In this document: positions 25,904 to 37,927 of the stretch, in pieces
How positions within the stretch are numbered: the stretch's first letter is position 1
Layout: the number at the start of each line of letters is the position of its first letter
From: Syngnathus acus
Taxonomy: Eukaryota; Chordata; Actinopteri; Syngnathiformes; Syngnathidae
Reading direction: 5' to 3'
Assembly: GCF_901709675.1 (NCBI RefSeq)
Contig: NC_051108.1
Location: 2,356,001-2,420,000, forward strand
DNA: 64,000 bases
Notes under the pieces: model-generated
Told to the model about the DNA's origin: nothing
Database searches by the model: none
The model's input: the letters and a program-made list of their open reading frames with translations, nothing else
Position numbers and translations under genes: made by a program

Positions 25904-26950
25904 TGTCACAGCAACTTTGTGCTTAGAACCAGAACTGAAGAAATGGAAGTGCTTCCTAACAAAACACGTTGATTTGTAGATAAGTATTTTATCTTATATG
26001 TAATGTTTGCTGAGTGCCTACGTTTTAATGCTTTTCTTTTTTTTTTATATAAAGGGGTTCACTAAAACTATGGTCAAATTTTAACGAAGCAAAATAAGTT
26101 GACAGATTTAAAATGTTGCAAGTCTTGCATATGTATAGAGATCATAGCTATTTCTTGCCATGTAACAAAGTATCGAGAATGGCTTTGTGGTCTGCGGTGA
26201 TTGCTAGGCATAAAAATTTCAAGTCAAATATTTCATAGACAAAAAAATGATTTTTTTTTTTTTATCAGAAAATGTCATTATTCATCATTGAACACATTTC
26301 ATGGAATGGCATGCGGTAAAGTACATTATAATGTGCGTAATGGAAGTGACAAAGACATGATTTCATTGGGAAGACTTTTGTACTGGTTGGCCAAAGTCCC
26401 TCCCTTCCCCTTATCCTACTGATATAATTTAACATCAAGGCTGTCTTACAGTAAACTTTTATCGTTATGTTATCATCTGTAACATTTTGTTGTTTTCGCT
26501 ACTCTCAATGGACCAGACTGGAAAAGAAGCAAAGCTGGCTCAATGGCAATCAGACGAGCAAATACAGTACTTGGTAACGACGATTACATGAACACATTCA
26601 AAAGTTGCTACACAGTAACATGTGCTACATACTGTGTTTGTACACTTGTGGCATTTTGCACTCCTTAATATGGAAAAGCAGGTCATGTGGATGTATAAAA
26701 AAAAAAAATAATAGATTTGCTGAGGAGAGTAAATGTCTCTTGGGCTCGAGGAATTTCCTTGGATTTCATTTTCCAGCGTTCAAGCCTAATTTGTAGTCAC
26801 AGTCCCCGGAGCGTGTCGGAATGGATCTCGCCAGCTCGCATCTCGGCTTCTCAGCTCAGTCCGAATGTTTTCCTTAGGGAGATTTGAGTTTTTTGAGCCG
26901 AGGAGAGGTTCCGTTCTCGGCTTTGACCACTCCGTTTTCATAATGCCCAA
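25904..26950. other. Convergent 3' spacer between efhc1 and tram2
   Basis: This AT-rich stretch must contain the 3' UTRs of both convergent genes. I see no coding exon in it, in particular no EF-hand sequence that could extend efhc1. Confidence 0.65.
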
Positions 26951-29611
26951 CTACATGGAGAAGAAACACGGCAATGAGAAGGAGATTCCGAACACGTCGT
27001 TCTCTCGTGTGTACTCACGAGAGTCTCGTTTCATTGGCCGAAGGGCTTGCTTGGTGGCGGCCTTCTTGCGGACAGCTTGCTCATGTCGGAATTCCCTCCA
27101 GCGCCTCAGCTGGAAACGGATAAACTTCCAGAGGAGCCAAGATTGGGTCAGACAGACTAGCAGAAGAACAGTCATCCTGGGGAAAAAAACAAAGATTAGA
27201 ACTCTTGGAAAACAGTAATCAAAAATTGTAAAAATCCCTCACCGTATGAGAACAGTGTTGAAGTTGCCGGTCTCCAAGTCCAGCACCTGGTTCTCGCAGC
27301 GGGCCAAACCGAACCCGATGGCGAGAAACATGAGAGTCAGCGTCGCCATGCGAGTAATCACGAAGCCGGCCGCCCACATGTCAAACCTAAAGGAGAGGAT
27401 GAAACATTTTCAGGTAATTACTCAAAGTCATTCAAATCGGGTCAACTTGCATTTTCTGGTGGTTCTCGTCTGTGAAGTAGAAGAGCCTGGCGATGTGGAA
27501 GCCCAGCTCGGACACATACTGGAGGAAGAGCAGCACCAGACCCACGCGGTTCAAACTAAACAGGTCCACAAAAAACAAGTGGTTAATGAACTGGTTTTGA
27601 ATCTGCAGGTCAACCGGGCTGCTTACTTGAGCAGATACGCCGCCGAGATGTGCACCAGGTACAAGCCGATGTACTGCAGCTGACGAGAGATCTCCTCCTG
27701 GTAAACGACCAACACGCATCACATTTTCAAATCTCGTCATAGCGTGGGACCGAACCCATTTTCCCCCGTTACTAACCTTGCGCACTTTTTGGAAGTAAAG
27801 TTCCGGTAAAGCATGGAGCCAGTAAGCCAGCTGAGTGAGGTAGAAAAACTTTACCTGGAACCTGAATCGCATACAGATAAGTCAGATATTGAATCTAAAA
27901 TATGTAGACACGTGTCCATCATACCTGAGATGTGCGTGTGGATAGTTTTCCCAAAGTCTGCTCGGATGCAAAAGATATCCTTCCTGTGATATCAAAGATA
28001 AACCTTATTTTTACTTCCACAGGAAAAGGAGAAGTCTACACGTGATGAGTGTGACACTCACAGTAATGAGGACGTAGAAGCTCCACACACTGGACACCAA
28101 ATGAAACACACACAGTTGACCTGACTCATTAAACTTGGTGTTCTTACTCTTGGAAAGATGGAGACGCCTGTTGATTTTCTGGGAGCGAGCAAAACTGGTT
28201 ACAAACACTGACTCAAGTGCATTGACAACAATCTGACCACCGAGAAGTGCCTGTGCTACTCACATCTAGAAGATACTCCTGCACCACTGCATGAAGGATG
28301 ATGGTTATAAAAAAGTAGAAGAGGATGGTGGCGCAGTCCTTCCATCCATAATGATACAATGTCACTTCTCCATCTAAAGGACACAGAGGTGCGCACAACA
28401 TATCAGGTGGATTTAACAAGTTCTCAAGGAACATTTTTATTGAGCCAATAAAATCATATTTCACAATTCCGTTATGCACTGTATACAAGGATACCTGGTG
28501 TCAATGTGGTGACATTGTACTGGGGCTGGATAAATAATATGGCTGTCTTGGCTGTTGCCTGAAAGTGAAATTCATATTTATTAATGAATGGAGACCCCAC
28601 AACATCACAAATGAGTAAAGTTGGCACAAAAAAAGTTTATTAAGAACACAGCCATCAGATTTAATCCTAATAAATCAAATGAATCTAAAATTCAATAAAT
28701 CTGAATGGGCCACTTTGCGGGCAGTAATTAAGACACCTATAAAATAGGTGACCCAGTGGGTCTTCAGGTGACACGTCAACTTCTATAACATGGAAACGGG
28801 GGGGAAATCCCCCTCTGGCATTTTTGAACGAAACACCTGAGTATTTGTGTATGTGTTGTTTCTAAAGTAAATTAAGAGCTAAGTATGCGTGTCTGGATAT
28901 ACTCTGCGACGAGTAATTGGTTTAAAAATGAAGCACTTGCCCATGGTCGGACCTCGGAGGGATTGAGACGTGGCAGTATCAAATATGGTCAAGTTGATCG
29001 TGGTAAGACTCTTCCTCTTTTCCGCAATGTCTTTCACAAATAAAAGAGACACATCGCGACGTGTGCACATTTCAAAGCCAAAAACGAACGTTGCGCTTTT
29101 AGTTTGAAGGCGACTGTAGCGTTGTTTCCGTCTTAGTCCGGCTTCCTTTTTTTCTAAAGTGACGTGTATACTGTTATCAAAAATGTTGCAGACCCGCAGA
29201 AACTTTGAGTGAAAGTTGTATTTTGGCGGATAAACTTGCTGCATTAGCGTGTCAAAATAGTCGATGATCGCTGCTAAATAGCAATTTTTTCGCGTTTTAG
29301 TTGCGATTGTTTTGTCGACAGCAAATAACTTAAGTTCACAAAAACTTTAGTCGTCAAATTTGCATCAAAGCCCTGCAGCGGTTATATCAAATGTTTTTCC
29401 CCTTAAGGGAAATACATCTCAACATTGAGTTTCACCATCAGAAACGAAAGCAGTTGTGTGACGAGAGGAAAAGAAACTTAGCCCATCTCACCTCAAACAT
29501 CAATCCAATCAAAATAAAGATCACCAAACTGAAGACAATGTCGGCGTGGTTCTGGATGAGAAACTCCTGGCTGAAGAAAGGATAACTTTTGTTTCTTCGG
29601 CGAAACGCCAT
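26951..29611 (-). CDS. tram2: Translocating chain-associated membrane protein 2
   Basis: Ten exons on the minus strand give 366 residues: 29492-29611, 28495-28558, 28264-28373, 28062-28178, 27925-27983, 27777-27861, 27627-27697, 27451-27555, 27243-27386 and 26951-27176. The N-terminus [17 protein letters not shown] and the segment [14 protein letters not shown] mark the TRAM family, with the TRAM2 form of the N-terminus. [24 protein letters not shown] and RLFYFTDEN lie in the multi-pass TLC domain. Human TRAM2 has 370 residues. TRAM proteins sit in the ER membrane next to the Sec61 channel, and TRAM2 is linked to collagen I synthesis. The eighth exon must use a GC donor (27449-27450) to keep frame into the ninth. 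The C-terminal tail diverges from the mammalian basic tail. It is convergent with efhc1, as expected from the human EFHC1-TRAM2 neighbourhood. Confidence 0.94.
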
Positions 29612-29702
29612 GGCAGTTCCCTGCAACTATTCTATAATTCTCGAAAATCTTTTCTCCTTCTCCTCCTGACTGCAAAGTTCAGTGAAACTTTCCCACTGGA
29701 GT

Positions 29703-29712
29703 GCGCATGCGC
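29703..29712. promoter_or_regulatory. NRF1-type palindrome in the tram2 promoter region
   Basis: GCGCATGCGC, the palindromic core of the NRF1 consensus, lies about 90 bp upstream of the tram2 start codon, where a promoter is expected. Function is inferred from motif and position. Confidence 0.5.
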
Positions 29713-30040
29713 GTCTTCATAAAGGGCGAGTGACTGAAATACGTCCCTCCATTTGAGGCCATTACGTCAAGTGAAATCAGGTTTAGGCATTGCATCTAGT
29801 TTGATCAATTACATTTTATTTCATTACCACCAAAAGTGTCAGCAACCACATAACTGATATTGTGAAGTTAGTATTATCTTTGTAAAGGTCGTATTTGTTG
29901 ACTTTTACTTTATTAAACTTCACATGTAGTAAAAACAAATCCCCAGTACACTATTACTCAACCTTTTTTTAGTATTTTATTTGACGCCCCATAAACTTTT
30001 CTCCCATTTATTAGTAGGCCTAAAATAAACGAAAAGAATT

Positions 30041-30114
30041 TGGCCCGTACGGGGATCGAACCCGCGACCTTGGCGTTATTAGCACCACGCTCTAACCAAC
30101 TGAGCTAACCGGCC
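30041..30114 (-). tRNA. tRNA-Ile (anticodon AAU)
   Basis: A 74-nt gene on the minus strand from GGCCGGTTAGCTCAG to CGTACGGGCCA. The acceptor arms pair (GGCCGGT with ACGGGCC plus discriminator A, allowing G-U). The D arm contains the A box TTAGCTCAGTTGG and the T arm the B box GGTTCGATCCC. The anticodon loop CTAATAA carries AAT. A TTTT run follows the 3' end (reverse strand of 30034-30037), which suits RNA polymerase III termination. The sequence looks intact, with no arm mismatches suggesting a pseudogene. Confidence 0.95.
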
Positions 30115-30906
30115 ATGTCGTCTGTGCCTTGTATAGTGTAATAAAAACCGCCCGGTTATGCCGATTAATTCCACGCATTAGAAGTGTGTCACAGTTTAAA
30201 ACAACTTTATTTCAATATGTCTGCATTTTATTGCTTATTTAAAGCCACAGGTGGCTATGAAATTCACAGTTCAGATATTATCAATCAACACATCAATCCA
30301 TTCAGCTCAAAGCACAGCAAATTGATATGTTTGCAGTAAATGCCCAAAATACATACAGTATATTGAGGCAGATTTTTTTAAACAAATATGGTGCAGGTTG
30401 TCCACACCAACCGATGAAGTTTGTCTGGTATTTACGTACATCATGGGTGTAGCCTATCTTCATAAATTCTACAATGTAATCATATGATTTATCACTCAGG
30501 TTACAAACTTTGACTTTGTAATGTAAAGGCTACATGTGTTAATTGCTATACAATCTAATACAGTGATGCACCCGGGGATTAATTGGTGCGGGGCGTCAAA
30601 CAAATTTGAGGGAATATGTTTGTTGATAAATGATTACAGCTTCGAGGTTTGTTGAATGTGCGTCAGTAGCTTATTAGCCAATTAGCTTATTATTACTAAT
30701 AGCATTAAAAGACCATCAAATGGCTCCGAGTGTAAATTTAGCACTTGTGCAATATATTGCTACGTCTTTGACGGTAATAGCTTTTTATACACTGTATGCT
30801 CGCCTCACATTGCTCAATTTGAGGTATGTCCTGTCACTTTAAAACAGAGAAGCTAAAAATATAGTCATGGATTCACTAGCTTGGATTCACCCGATCCCTG
30901 AATCAG
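30115..30906. other. tRNA upstream flank and probable xkr5 3' UTR
   Basis: No coding sequence is recognised. Much of 30200-30906 could be the xkr5 3' UTR, because a minus-strand AATAAA (TTTATT at 30206-30211) lies about 700 bp beyond its stop codon. Confidence 0.5.
30206..30211 (-). terminator. xkr5: Candidate xkr5 polyadenylation signal
   Basis: The reverse complement reads AATAAA about 700 nt past the xkr5 stop codon. Assignment is by position only. Confidence 0.3.
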
Positions 30907-33900
30907 TCAGAAATGTTCATCGTTGTCCCTTTGGGACATTATGAGCTGCCTTCTGGGCCCGGTGAGGTGAGGGACACCTGAGGGAGAGTCCAGCACTCCC
31001 GAGTCCAGTTTTGGGGTGGAGGTGTAGCGTGGCCCAATACGGCCAATCAGCCCTCGGATGTCCCTATGAAGAGCCGGATCGCTTGGAACGGAATTGAGAC
31101 GCGCCCCCTGTTCCAAACCCCCAGCATCCCGGTCCAAATGAGGGTTACTGGCGCTGCTGGGTGATTGGGGATCAGCACTGAAGTACAAGGTGGAACTGGA
31201 CTCCGTGGGGCAGAAATATGGCTCCGGACTGTCTCCAAATACAGACTTGCCCTCAGGCGAGCTGCGCTTGAAATCCGACGCGGGCGACTCCAGCGGACTC
31301 TCCATCTCCAGACTGTCATCCTCTGCTTGTTCAAAGGAGGTGGGTTCACTCACAGTCTGGAACTCGTCCTTACAGTCCGACAGCGGCGCCAAGCCCGGCC
31401 CCTGAGACTCGGACGTCGAGACGCCCTCGCAGTTGCCCTCTGTCGAGCAGGGGATGCCTTCGCTACTCTTAAACTCCTGGTTGTACTCCTCCAGGTCCAA
31501 GATGGCTGCCGCTCCACCCGCCCCGTACGCCCGGTTGATCTTACCCAAGTCGCCCGTTTTGAGGGCCAGTCGGATGAGAAGCCAGTGATGGTGGTAACAG
31601 GGACAGGAGCTGTTGGGCCTGCCTCCGCATGTGCTCGGATGCTCCAGCAGTGAACCGGCCACTCCGGAGAGAGAGAAGCTGCCATGGTTTTGCTCGCCGC
31701 CAACCGGAAGACTTTTGTCCCCGAGAGAGAAGGACGACTCCCCTCGTTCGATGCACGTGCTACCCATGTGGTTGTGGTGGAGACCCTGGGCTATCTCTGT
31801 TGACTTGGGATGAAGGAACCGGTAGTAGACAACCAGGGAGGTAGCGCCTGGTGACAAGAAATATGTCCAAATTAGCATTTTGCTACTGAAGCCATTTTTT
31901 TTTTGCAGGTCAGCTAATTAATAATAACTCACCCAGGGTAAAGCTGCACAGGACAGTGATGGGGAGGGTCATGTTGTCCCACGATGCTTCGCTAAGTAAA
32001 TCGGAGGCAGCCAGCAACAATGTGGTGTTCTCAATGAGCATGAACTGAAAGAGGAAGAAAAGAAAGAGGCAAGAACTTCGGTACTGAAACATAGCTCGAC
32101 TGCTTCTTACTGTATAAAAGCTGGCCATGCGGAAGCGCGACGGTCCGTCTTTAACGTTGAGAAAGAGGAAGACGTGGACTAGCCCCAGGAGACCGTTGAA
32201 GGCACGCCAACACCAGGGCCCGGTGCAGATGTCTGGTTGCTGTGATACCAGCCAGAAGGAGGCAGTCAGCCAGTGAAAACCTGCAGACCAGCATCTTGTC
32301 AAGATGAGTAGCGCAGCCAGCAACTCCCAGAGTTGTCCCAGTGAAGACGTCTGATTCTAATGTGCTCCTCACCTGCCACACCGCAGACCCACCAGTTGAA
32401 CACCCTGGCGAAGAACATGAGGCAAGTCACCCTGGCGCCCAGCATGCCCGCCCTCCACACCAGCTGGCAGAGCAAAGCCGCCGGAGGCATGGCGAGATGG
32501 CCCGGCCGGATGAGACAGCAGGCGCGGCTGTACAACACCAGGGCCCAGGAAACGGACAGCACGCAAAGACCACAGCTGTAGGCCACTATAAGGAAAAGGG
32601 AAATGTTTGCCTGCTGGTAAAACATGGGGGCAATTTGGGCTTACCCGGGGACATGATACCCACGTCGGTGGACACGACGATATACGCTTGCAGGAGGCTC
32701 TGGGGCAGGCTGAGCACCAGAGCCTCCAAGAGCCAAAGGGCAGCGACGTCCGCCTGCAGCATGACGACAGCGCCGAGCTCCGCCACCGAGCCGTACATGC
32801 GTGACACGTACCTCATGCAGTCCCACAGCCTACCAGCAAAGGGCGACATAAACACAGCTTTCCATAGGAGGACTCTGCATTCCAGTACAGTGGACAAAAT
32901 TGATAGTAACTTCCGTTTCAAGGTTGGTCCTTTTGCAAGATAAATGATGTTGACGTCTCACGTGACTATTTCTCCCCAAATGATTTGTTGAGTTTTCACT
33001 GGATAACACACAACACAATTCACATTTTGTTTCAGGGGTTCTTACCGTTTGAAGATGCCCAAGTGAAGAATATGTATGGTGGAGAGGTACCACCTCCTAT
33101 CGTCACCATCGTCATAGTACCATTTGACGCTCAGCAGCTGGACTGCGGTACCCGGAAGGAAGAGCCCGAGCGTGAAACCGGCCCAGCGTGTCTCATCATT
33201 CCAAAGGTAAAAGCCTATACAGTAGATGACTGGAAAATACAAACAAAAAAATTATCATAATTATTATGAATGAATAAATCTGACCAGAGTTGTGTTGTGA
33301 CCAGAGTTGACCAGTGTTGGTGCCATTGACTGAAGTCCCATTTCACATTCACGCTCCACTTCATGTTCTGTCCTTGGACCATCGATTTGCTTCGTCAGCA
33401 AGTCATCCATCCGATCCGTCCTCGGTGTAGAATGATTGTTTCCGTCAGTGTAGCGCTCGTGTAATTTCAGCATCAACACAACATGCTTATTTTTGGAACC
33501 CGCACAAAGTGCAGTGAGAACATGCAAATGTCTCCGATTCAAACCTCCGGACTGTCAGCGAGACAACCATCTATGTTTTTATTGGAATGTCATTTTGTTG
33601 AGCTGTAAATTGATTTTATTTGTATACTCCAATATAACCAGGCTCTTTATTGATACCAAGGTATTGTTTGTTTGACATTCTAACTGGGAGGTGAGTACCC
33701 CTAAAGGTCAGCCCCGACAGACCTAGAATAGAAACCTGCAACGCGTTAGCATCATGACTCGAATGGTGGTCGAATCAGTACCGCCCTCGCAGCACCGTGC
33801 CTTCATTCATTGCAGATAAAACACGTCATTAAAATCGATTCTCCATCTGAGTCGATGGAGTTCAGCTCCCTGCAAGCTCGAGCGCGTATCGACACGGACG

Positions 33901-34046
33901 CCCCTCCACTTACGAGCGCTCCTCTCGGCCGCGATGACCAGCGCCGTCACGCCGAGTAGCGCCGCCTGACACCAGGCGATCCAGCGCTCGCTCCGCCGGG
34001 CCGCCGACGGCCTCCTGCGGCCCACAGCCTCGGACGTGCTAATCAT
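30907..34046 (-). CDS. xkr5: XK-related protein 5
   Basis: Seven minus-strand exons join in frame to 645 residues: 33914-34046, 33046-33229, 32645-32829, 32373-32585, 32111-32280, 31933-32044 and 30907-31847. The first six exons, about 332 residues, form the multi-helix XK domain (RPGHLAMPPAALLCQLVWR; WLTASFWLVSQQPDI; YYRFLHPKSTEI). The last exon encodes a long Ser/Pro-rich cytoplasmic tail with HHHWLLIRLALKTG, SSTLYFSA and YTSTPKLDSG, three blocks characteristic of XKR5 (human about 686 residues). XK family members 4, 8 and 9 are caspase-activated phospholipid scramblases. No activity is established for XKR5, so the function is left open. The ATG at 34046 has good context (GCACCATGA). An in-frame ATG at 34178 would add 44 unconserved residues. 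Confidence 0.9.
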
Positions 34047-34162
34047 GGTGCCGGGCGGCGGAGGAGGAGACTCCGAAGCGGCGACATTATCGTACGCATC
34101 CTTCACCCTCGGTGAGTCCGCTTCTTTCTTCGCCCGCTGCTTGCCAGCGCTCTCAAAATAGA

Positions 34163-34170
34163 TGACGTCA
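34163..34170. promoter_or_regulatory. Consensus CRE upstream of xkr5
   Basis: TGACGTCA, the palindromic CREB/ATF site, lies about 117 bp upstream of the chosen xkr5 start codon, inside the likely 5' UTR or promoter. Motif and position only. Confidence 0.45.
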
Positions 34171-34734
34171 CTGCGCACTTTTAAAGGGCCACGCTCAGCT
34201 TATCCCCCCCCCTTGCTGTTGTCCCTTGACATCTTCTCCTCCTTCGCACCTTCTTTGCTAAACTTAAGCATATTTTGATCCTCAGCATATGCATGGTAAT
34301 TTGGTGTTTGCATGGTTTTGTGCAAATGTTTTTTATCGCTCTGTGGCTTTTATTACTCGTGCTTGAACATGAGCTAGCCTCAAATTACACGTTTAAAGGG
34401 TGTCAGGTGGCCTATTGTCCACGCAGGCTATCCAATGTTATGATGGAGGAGCTCCTTCAATTCACATACCGGGTAACATGATGGTAACCAGCTTCAATGG
34501 GCAAGACCGACACTAGTGTTGGCTCGTGAGTGAACGATTCGTTCAAAAGAACGAATCCTTTCAGTGTACGAGAGTGAACGAATCACTTCCTACAGTGATT
34601 CGTTCTTTTTTCAGTTCATATGACTTCAACCAGTAGGTGTCGGTAGGTACACTACACGAGGTTAAAAAAAAAAAAAAGAGAATAAATAAATAAAGGGTTA
34701 ATTGCACAACAAAAGCACATCTAGGTAAATTCTC

Positions 34735-34805
34735 ACACCTGGGATCGAACCAAGTTCTTACTGAGCAAGAGCCCGAGTCACTAACCAGTCAGCTATTTCG
34801 ACCGG
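34735..34805 (-). repeat. tRNA-like (tRNA-derived) segment inside the inverted-repeat element
   Basis: On the minus strand an A-box-like stretch (TAGCTGACTGGTTAG) and a B box (GGTTCGATCCC) have tRNA spacing, and the T arm pairs (CTTGG with CCAGG). The acceptor and anticodon stems do not pair well, so this is a tRNA-derived relic or SINE head and not a working tRNA gene. Confidence 0.5.
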
Positions 34806-34888
34806 CAGTATACAATTGCGTGCACTGTTTTGTACTAGTGATGTGCATTCCAGTTAAGTGAATCTTTACAATCGGGTGTGTGTGTTTA

Positions 34889-37525
34889 ACGAGGGTAACT
34901 TGGAAAACATATTGGAACGCGGCCCCGAGGACTAGAGCTTGACACCTGTGACCTTTGACCATGATATTTCCCTAATAAAGTGGCCTGTTATTAGGTACAC
35001 TTGAAAATGGCGGTGTACCTAATGGAGTGTCCGTGTGATTCCCTCGTTAAGTGCACCTGCGTGAAAAGTTTTAGCTCCTGCAGAACGTGAAAGAAGCTAA
35101 AACTTTTCACGCAGGTGCGCTTAACGAGGGTCACTTGGAAAACATGTTGGAACGCGGCCCCGAGGACTCGAGCTTGACACCTGTGACCTCTGACCATGAT
35201 ATTTCCCTAATAATGTGGCCTATTAGGTACACTTGGAAATGGCGGTGTACCTAATGGAGTGTCCGTGTGATTCCCTCGTTAAGTGCACCTGCGTGAAAAG
35301 TTTTAGCTCCTGCAGAATGTGAAAGAAGCTAAAACTTTTCACGCAGGTGCGCTTAACGAGGGTCACTTGGAAAACATGTTGGAACGCGGCCCCGAGGACT
35401 CGAGCTTGACACCTGTGACCTCTGACCATGATATTTCCCTAATAAAGTGGCCTATTAGGTACACTTGGAAATGGCGGTGTACCTAATGGAGTGTCCGTGT
35501 GATTCCCTCGTTAAGTGCACCTGCGTGAAATGTTTTAGCTCCTGCAGAACGTGAAAGAAGCTAAAACTTTTCACGCAGGTGCGCTTAACGAGGGTCACTT
35601 GGAAAACATGTTGGAACGCGGCCCCGAGGACTAGAGCTTGACACCTGTGACCTTTGACCATGATATTTCCCTAATAAAGTGGCCTGTTATAAGGTACACT
35701 TGAAAATGGCGGTGTACCTAATGGAGTGTCCGTGTGATTCCCTCGTTAAGTGCACCTGCGTGAAAAGTTTTAGCTCCTGCAGAACATGAAAGAAGCTAAA
35801 ACTTTTCACGCAGGTGCGCTTAACGAGGGTCACTTGGAAAACATGTTGGAACACGGCCCCAAGGACTCGAGCTTGACACCTGTGACCTTTGACCATGATA
35901 TTTCCCTAATAAAGTGGCCTGTTATTAGGTACACTTGGAAATGGCGGTGTACCTAATGAAGTGTCCGTGTGATTCCCTCGTTAAGTGCACCTGCGTGAAA
36001 AGTTTTAGCTCCTGCAGAACGTGAAAGAAGCTAAAACTTTTCACGCAGGTGCGCTTAACGAGGGTCACTTGGAAAACATGTTGGAACGCGGCCCCGAGGA
36101 CTAGAGCTTGACACCTGTGACCTTTGACCATGATATTTCCCTAATAAAGTGGCCTATTAGGTACACTTGGAAATGGCGGTGTACCTAATGGAGTGTCCGT
36201 GTGATTCCCTCGTTAAGTGCACCTGCGTGAAATGTTTTAGCTCCTGCAGAACGTGAAAGAAGCTAAAACTTTTCACGCAGGTGCGCTTAACTAGGGTCAC
36301 TTGGAAAACATGTTGGAACGCGGCCCCGAGGACTAGAGCTTGACACCTGTGACCTTTGACCATGATATTTCCCTAATAAAGTGGCCTGTTATAAGGTACA
36401 CTTGAAAATGGCGGTGTACCTAATGGAGTGTCCGTGTGATTCCCTCGTTAAGTGCACCTGCGTGAAAAGTTTTAGCTCCTGCAGAACGTGAAAGAAGCTA
36501 AAACTTTTCACGCAGGTGCGCTTAACGAGGGTCACTTGGAAAACATGTTGGAACGCGGCCCCGAGGACTCGAGCTTGACACCTGTGACCTTTGACCATGA
36601 TATTTCCCTAATAAAGTGGCCTGTTATTAGGTACACTTGGAAATGGCGGTGTACCTAATGGAGTGTCCGTGTGATTCCCTCGTTAAGTGCACCTGCGTGA
36701 AAAGTTTTAGCTCCTGCAGAACGTGAAAGAAGCTAAAACTTTTCACGCAGGTGCGCTTAACGAGGGTCACGTGGAAAACATGTTGGAACGCGGCCCCGAG
36801 GACTCGAGCTTGACACCTGTGACCTTTGACCATGATATTTCCCTAATAAAGTGGCCTGTTATTAGGTACACTTGGAAATGGCGGTGTACCTAATGGAGTG
36901 TCCGTGTGATTCCCTCGTTAAGTGCACCTGCGTGAAAAGTTTTAGCTCCTGCAGAACGTGAAAGAAGCTAAAACTTTTCACGCAGGTGCGCTTAACGAGG
37001 GTCACTTGGAAAACATGTTGGAACGCGGCCCCGAGGACTAGAGCTTGACACCTGTGACCTTTGACCATGATATTTCCCTAATAAAGTGGCCTGTTATAAG
37101 GTACACTTGAAAATGGCGGTGTACCTAATGGAGTGTCCGTGTGATTCCCTCGTTAAGTGCACCTGCGTGAAAAGTTTTACCTCCTGCAGAACGTGAAAGG
37201 AGCTAAAACTTTTCACGCAGGTGCGCTTAACGAGGGTCACTTGGAAAACATGTTGGAACGCAGCCCTTCGAGGACTGGAGCTTGACACCTGTGACCTTTG
37301 ACCATGATATTTCCCTAATAAAGTGGCCTGTTATTAGGTACACTTGAAAATGGCGGTGTACCTAATGGAGTGTCCGTGTGATTCCCTCGTTAAGTGCACC
37401 TGCGTGAAAAGTTTTAGCTCCTGCAGAACGTGAAAGGAGCTAAAACTTTTCACGCAGGTGCGCTTAACGAGGGTCACTTGGAAAACATGTTGGAACGCGG
37501 CCCTTCGAGGACTGGAGGTCGGCAC
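34889..37525. repeat. Satellite array, about eleven ~232-240 bp units, each with a long hairpin
   Basis: The same unit recurs with start-to-start spacing of 232 to 240 bp and only scattered substitutions and short indels. Each unit has a GGTACAC-type short inverted repeat and a 90-nt hairpin (first at 35041-35130). The hairpin has 36-nt arms starting CCCTCGTTAAG, one mismatch, and an 18-nt loop. A block containing TGACCTTTGACC follows. The array is truncated at both ends. Every unit gives the same ~68-codon open frame on the minus strand; I read this as a by-product of the repeat, not a gene. Confidence 0.92.
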
Positions 37526-37533
37526 CCCTGGTT

Positions 37534-37804
37534 TAAGTGAAAAGTGCCACACCCGCCCTCACCCCCACTTTCTGATTGGCTGTTTGATCCGTGATGTCAC
37601 TTGGACACTCCATTAGGTACACCGCCATTTTCACGTGTACCTAATAACAGGCCAGTTCATTAGGGAAAAATCATGGCCAAGGCTTAACTGAAAGTGAAAA
37701 GTGCCACACCCGCCCTCACCCCCACCTCCTGATTGGCTGGTTGATCTGTGACGTCACACAGACACTACATTAGGTACACCACCATTTTCAGGTGTACCTA
37801 ATAA
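37534..37804. repeat. Two-copy tandem duplication next to the satellite array
   Basis: A block of about 114 bp starting AAGTGAAAAGTGCCACACC and ending in GTGTACCTAATAAC occurs twice (37534-37647 and 37691-37804). Its right part carries the inverted copy of the array's GGTACACCGCCATTTTC motif. Confidence 0.8.
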
Positions 37805-37927
37805 CTTTATGCATTTTTTGTACGTGTCAAGAATGTGTATTTGACTACTTGCTCTTTATTTTGGGGGACACCAACACATATTACACAACGTAAAACACAT
37901 ATACATATTGTCATATAAAGCAGTTAA

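Noticed and set aside
32341-32943. 200-codon plus-strand frame
   Set aside because: It is antisense to xkr5 exons 3 and 4 and resembles no known protein.
34046-34178. Upstream in-frame ATG extending xkr5 by 44 residues
   Set aside because: The extension is unlike the family N-terminus and overlaps the CRE-containing presumed promoter. The ATG at 34046 has the better context.
34991-37552. Eleven near-identical ~68-codon open frames on the minus strand
   Set aside because: They repeat with the satellite period and read straight through the hairpin. They have no family resemblance and no splice or promoter context, so their similarity reflects the DNA repeat and not protein selection.
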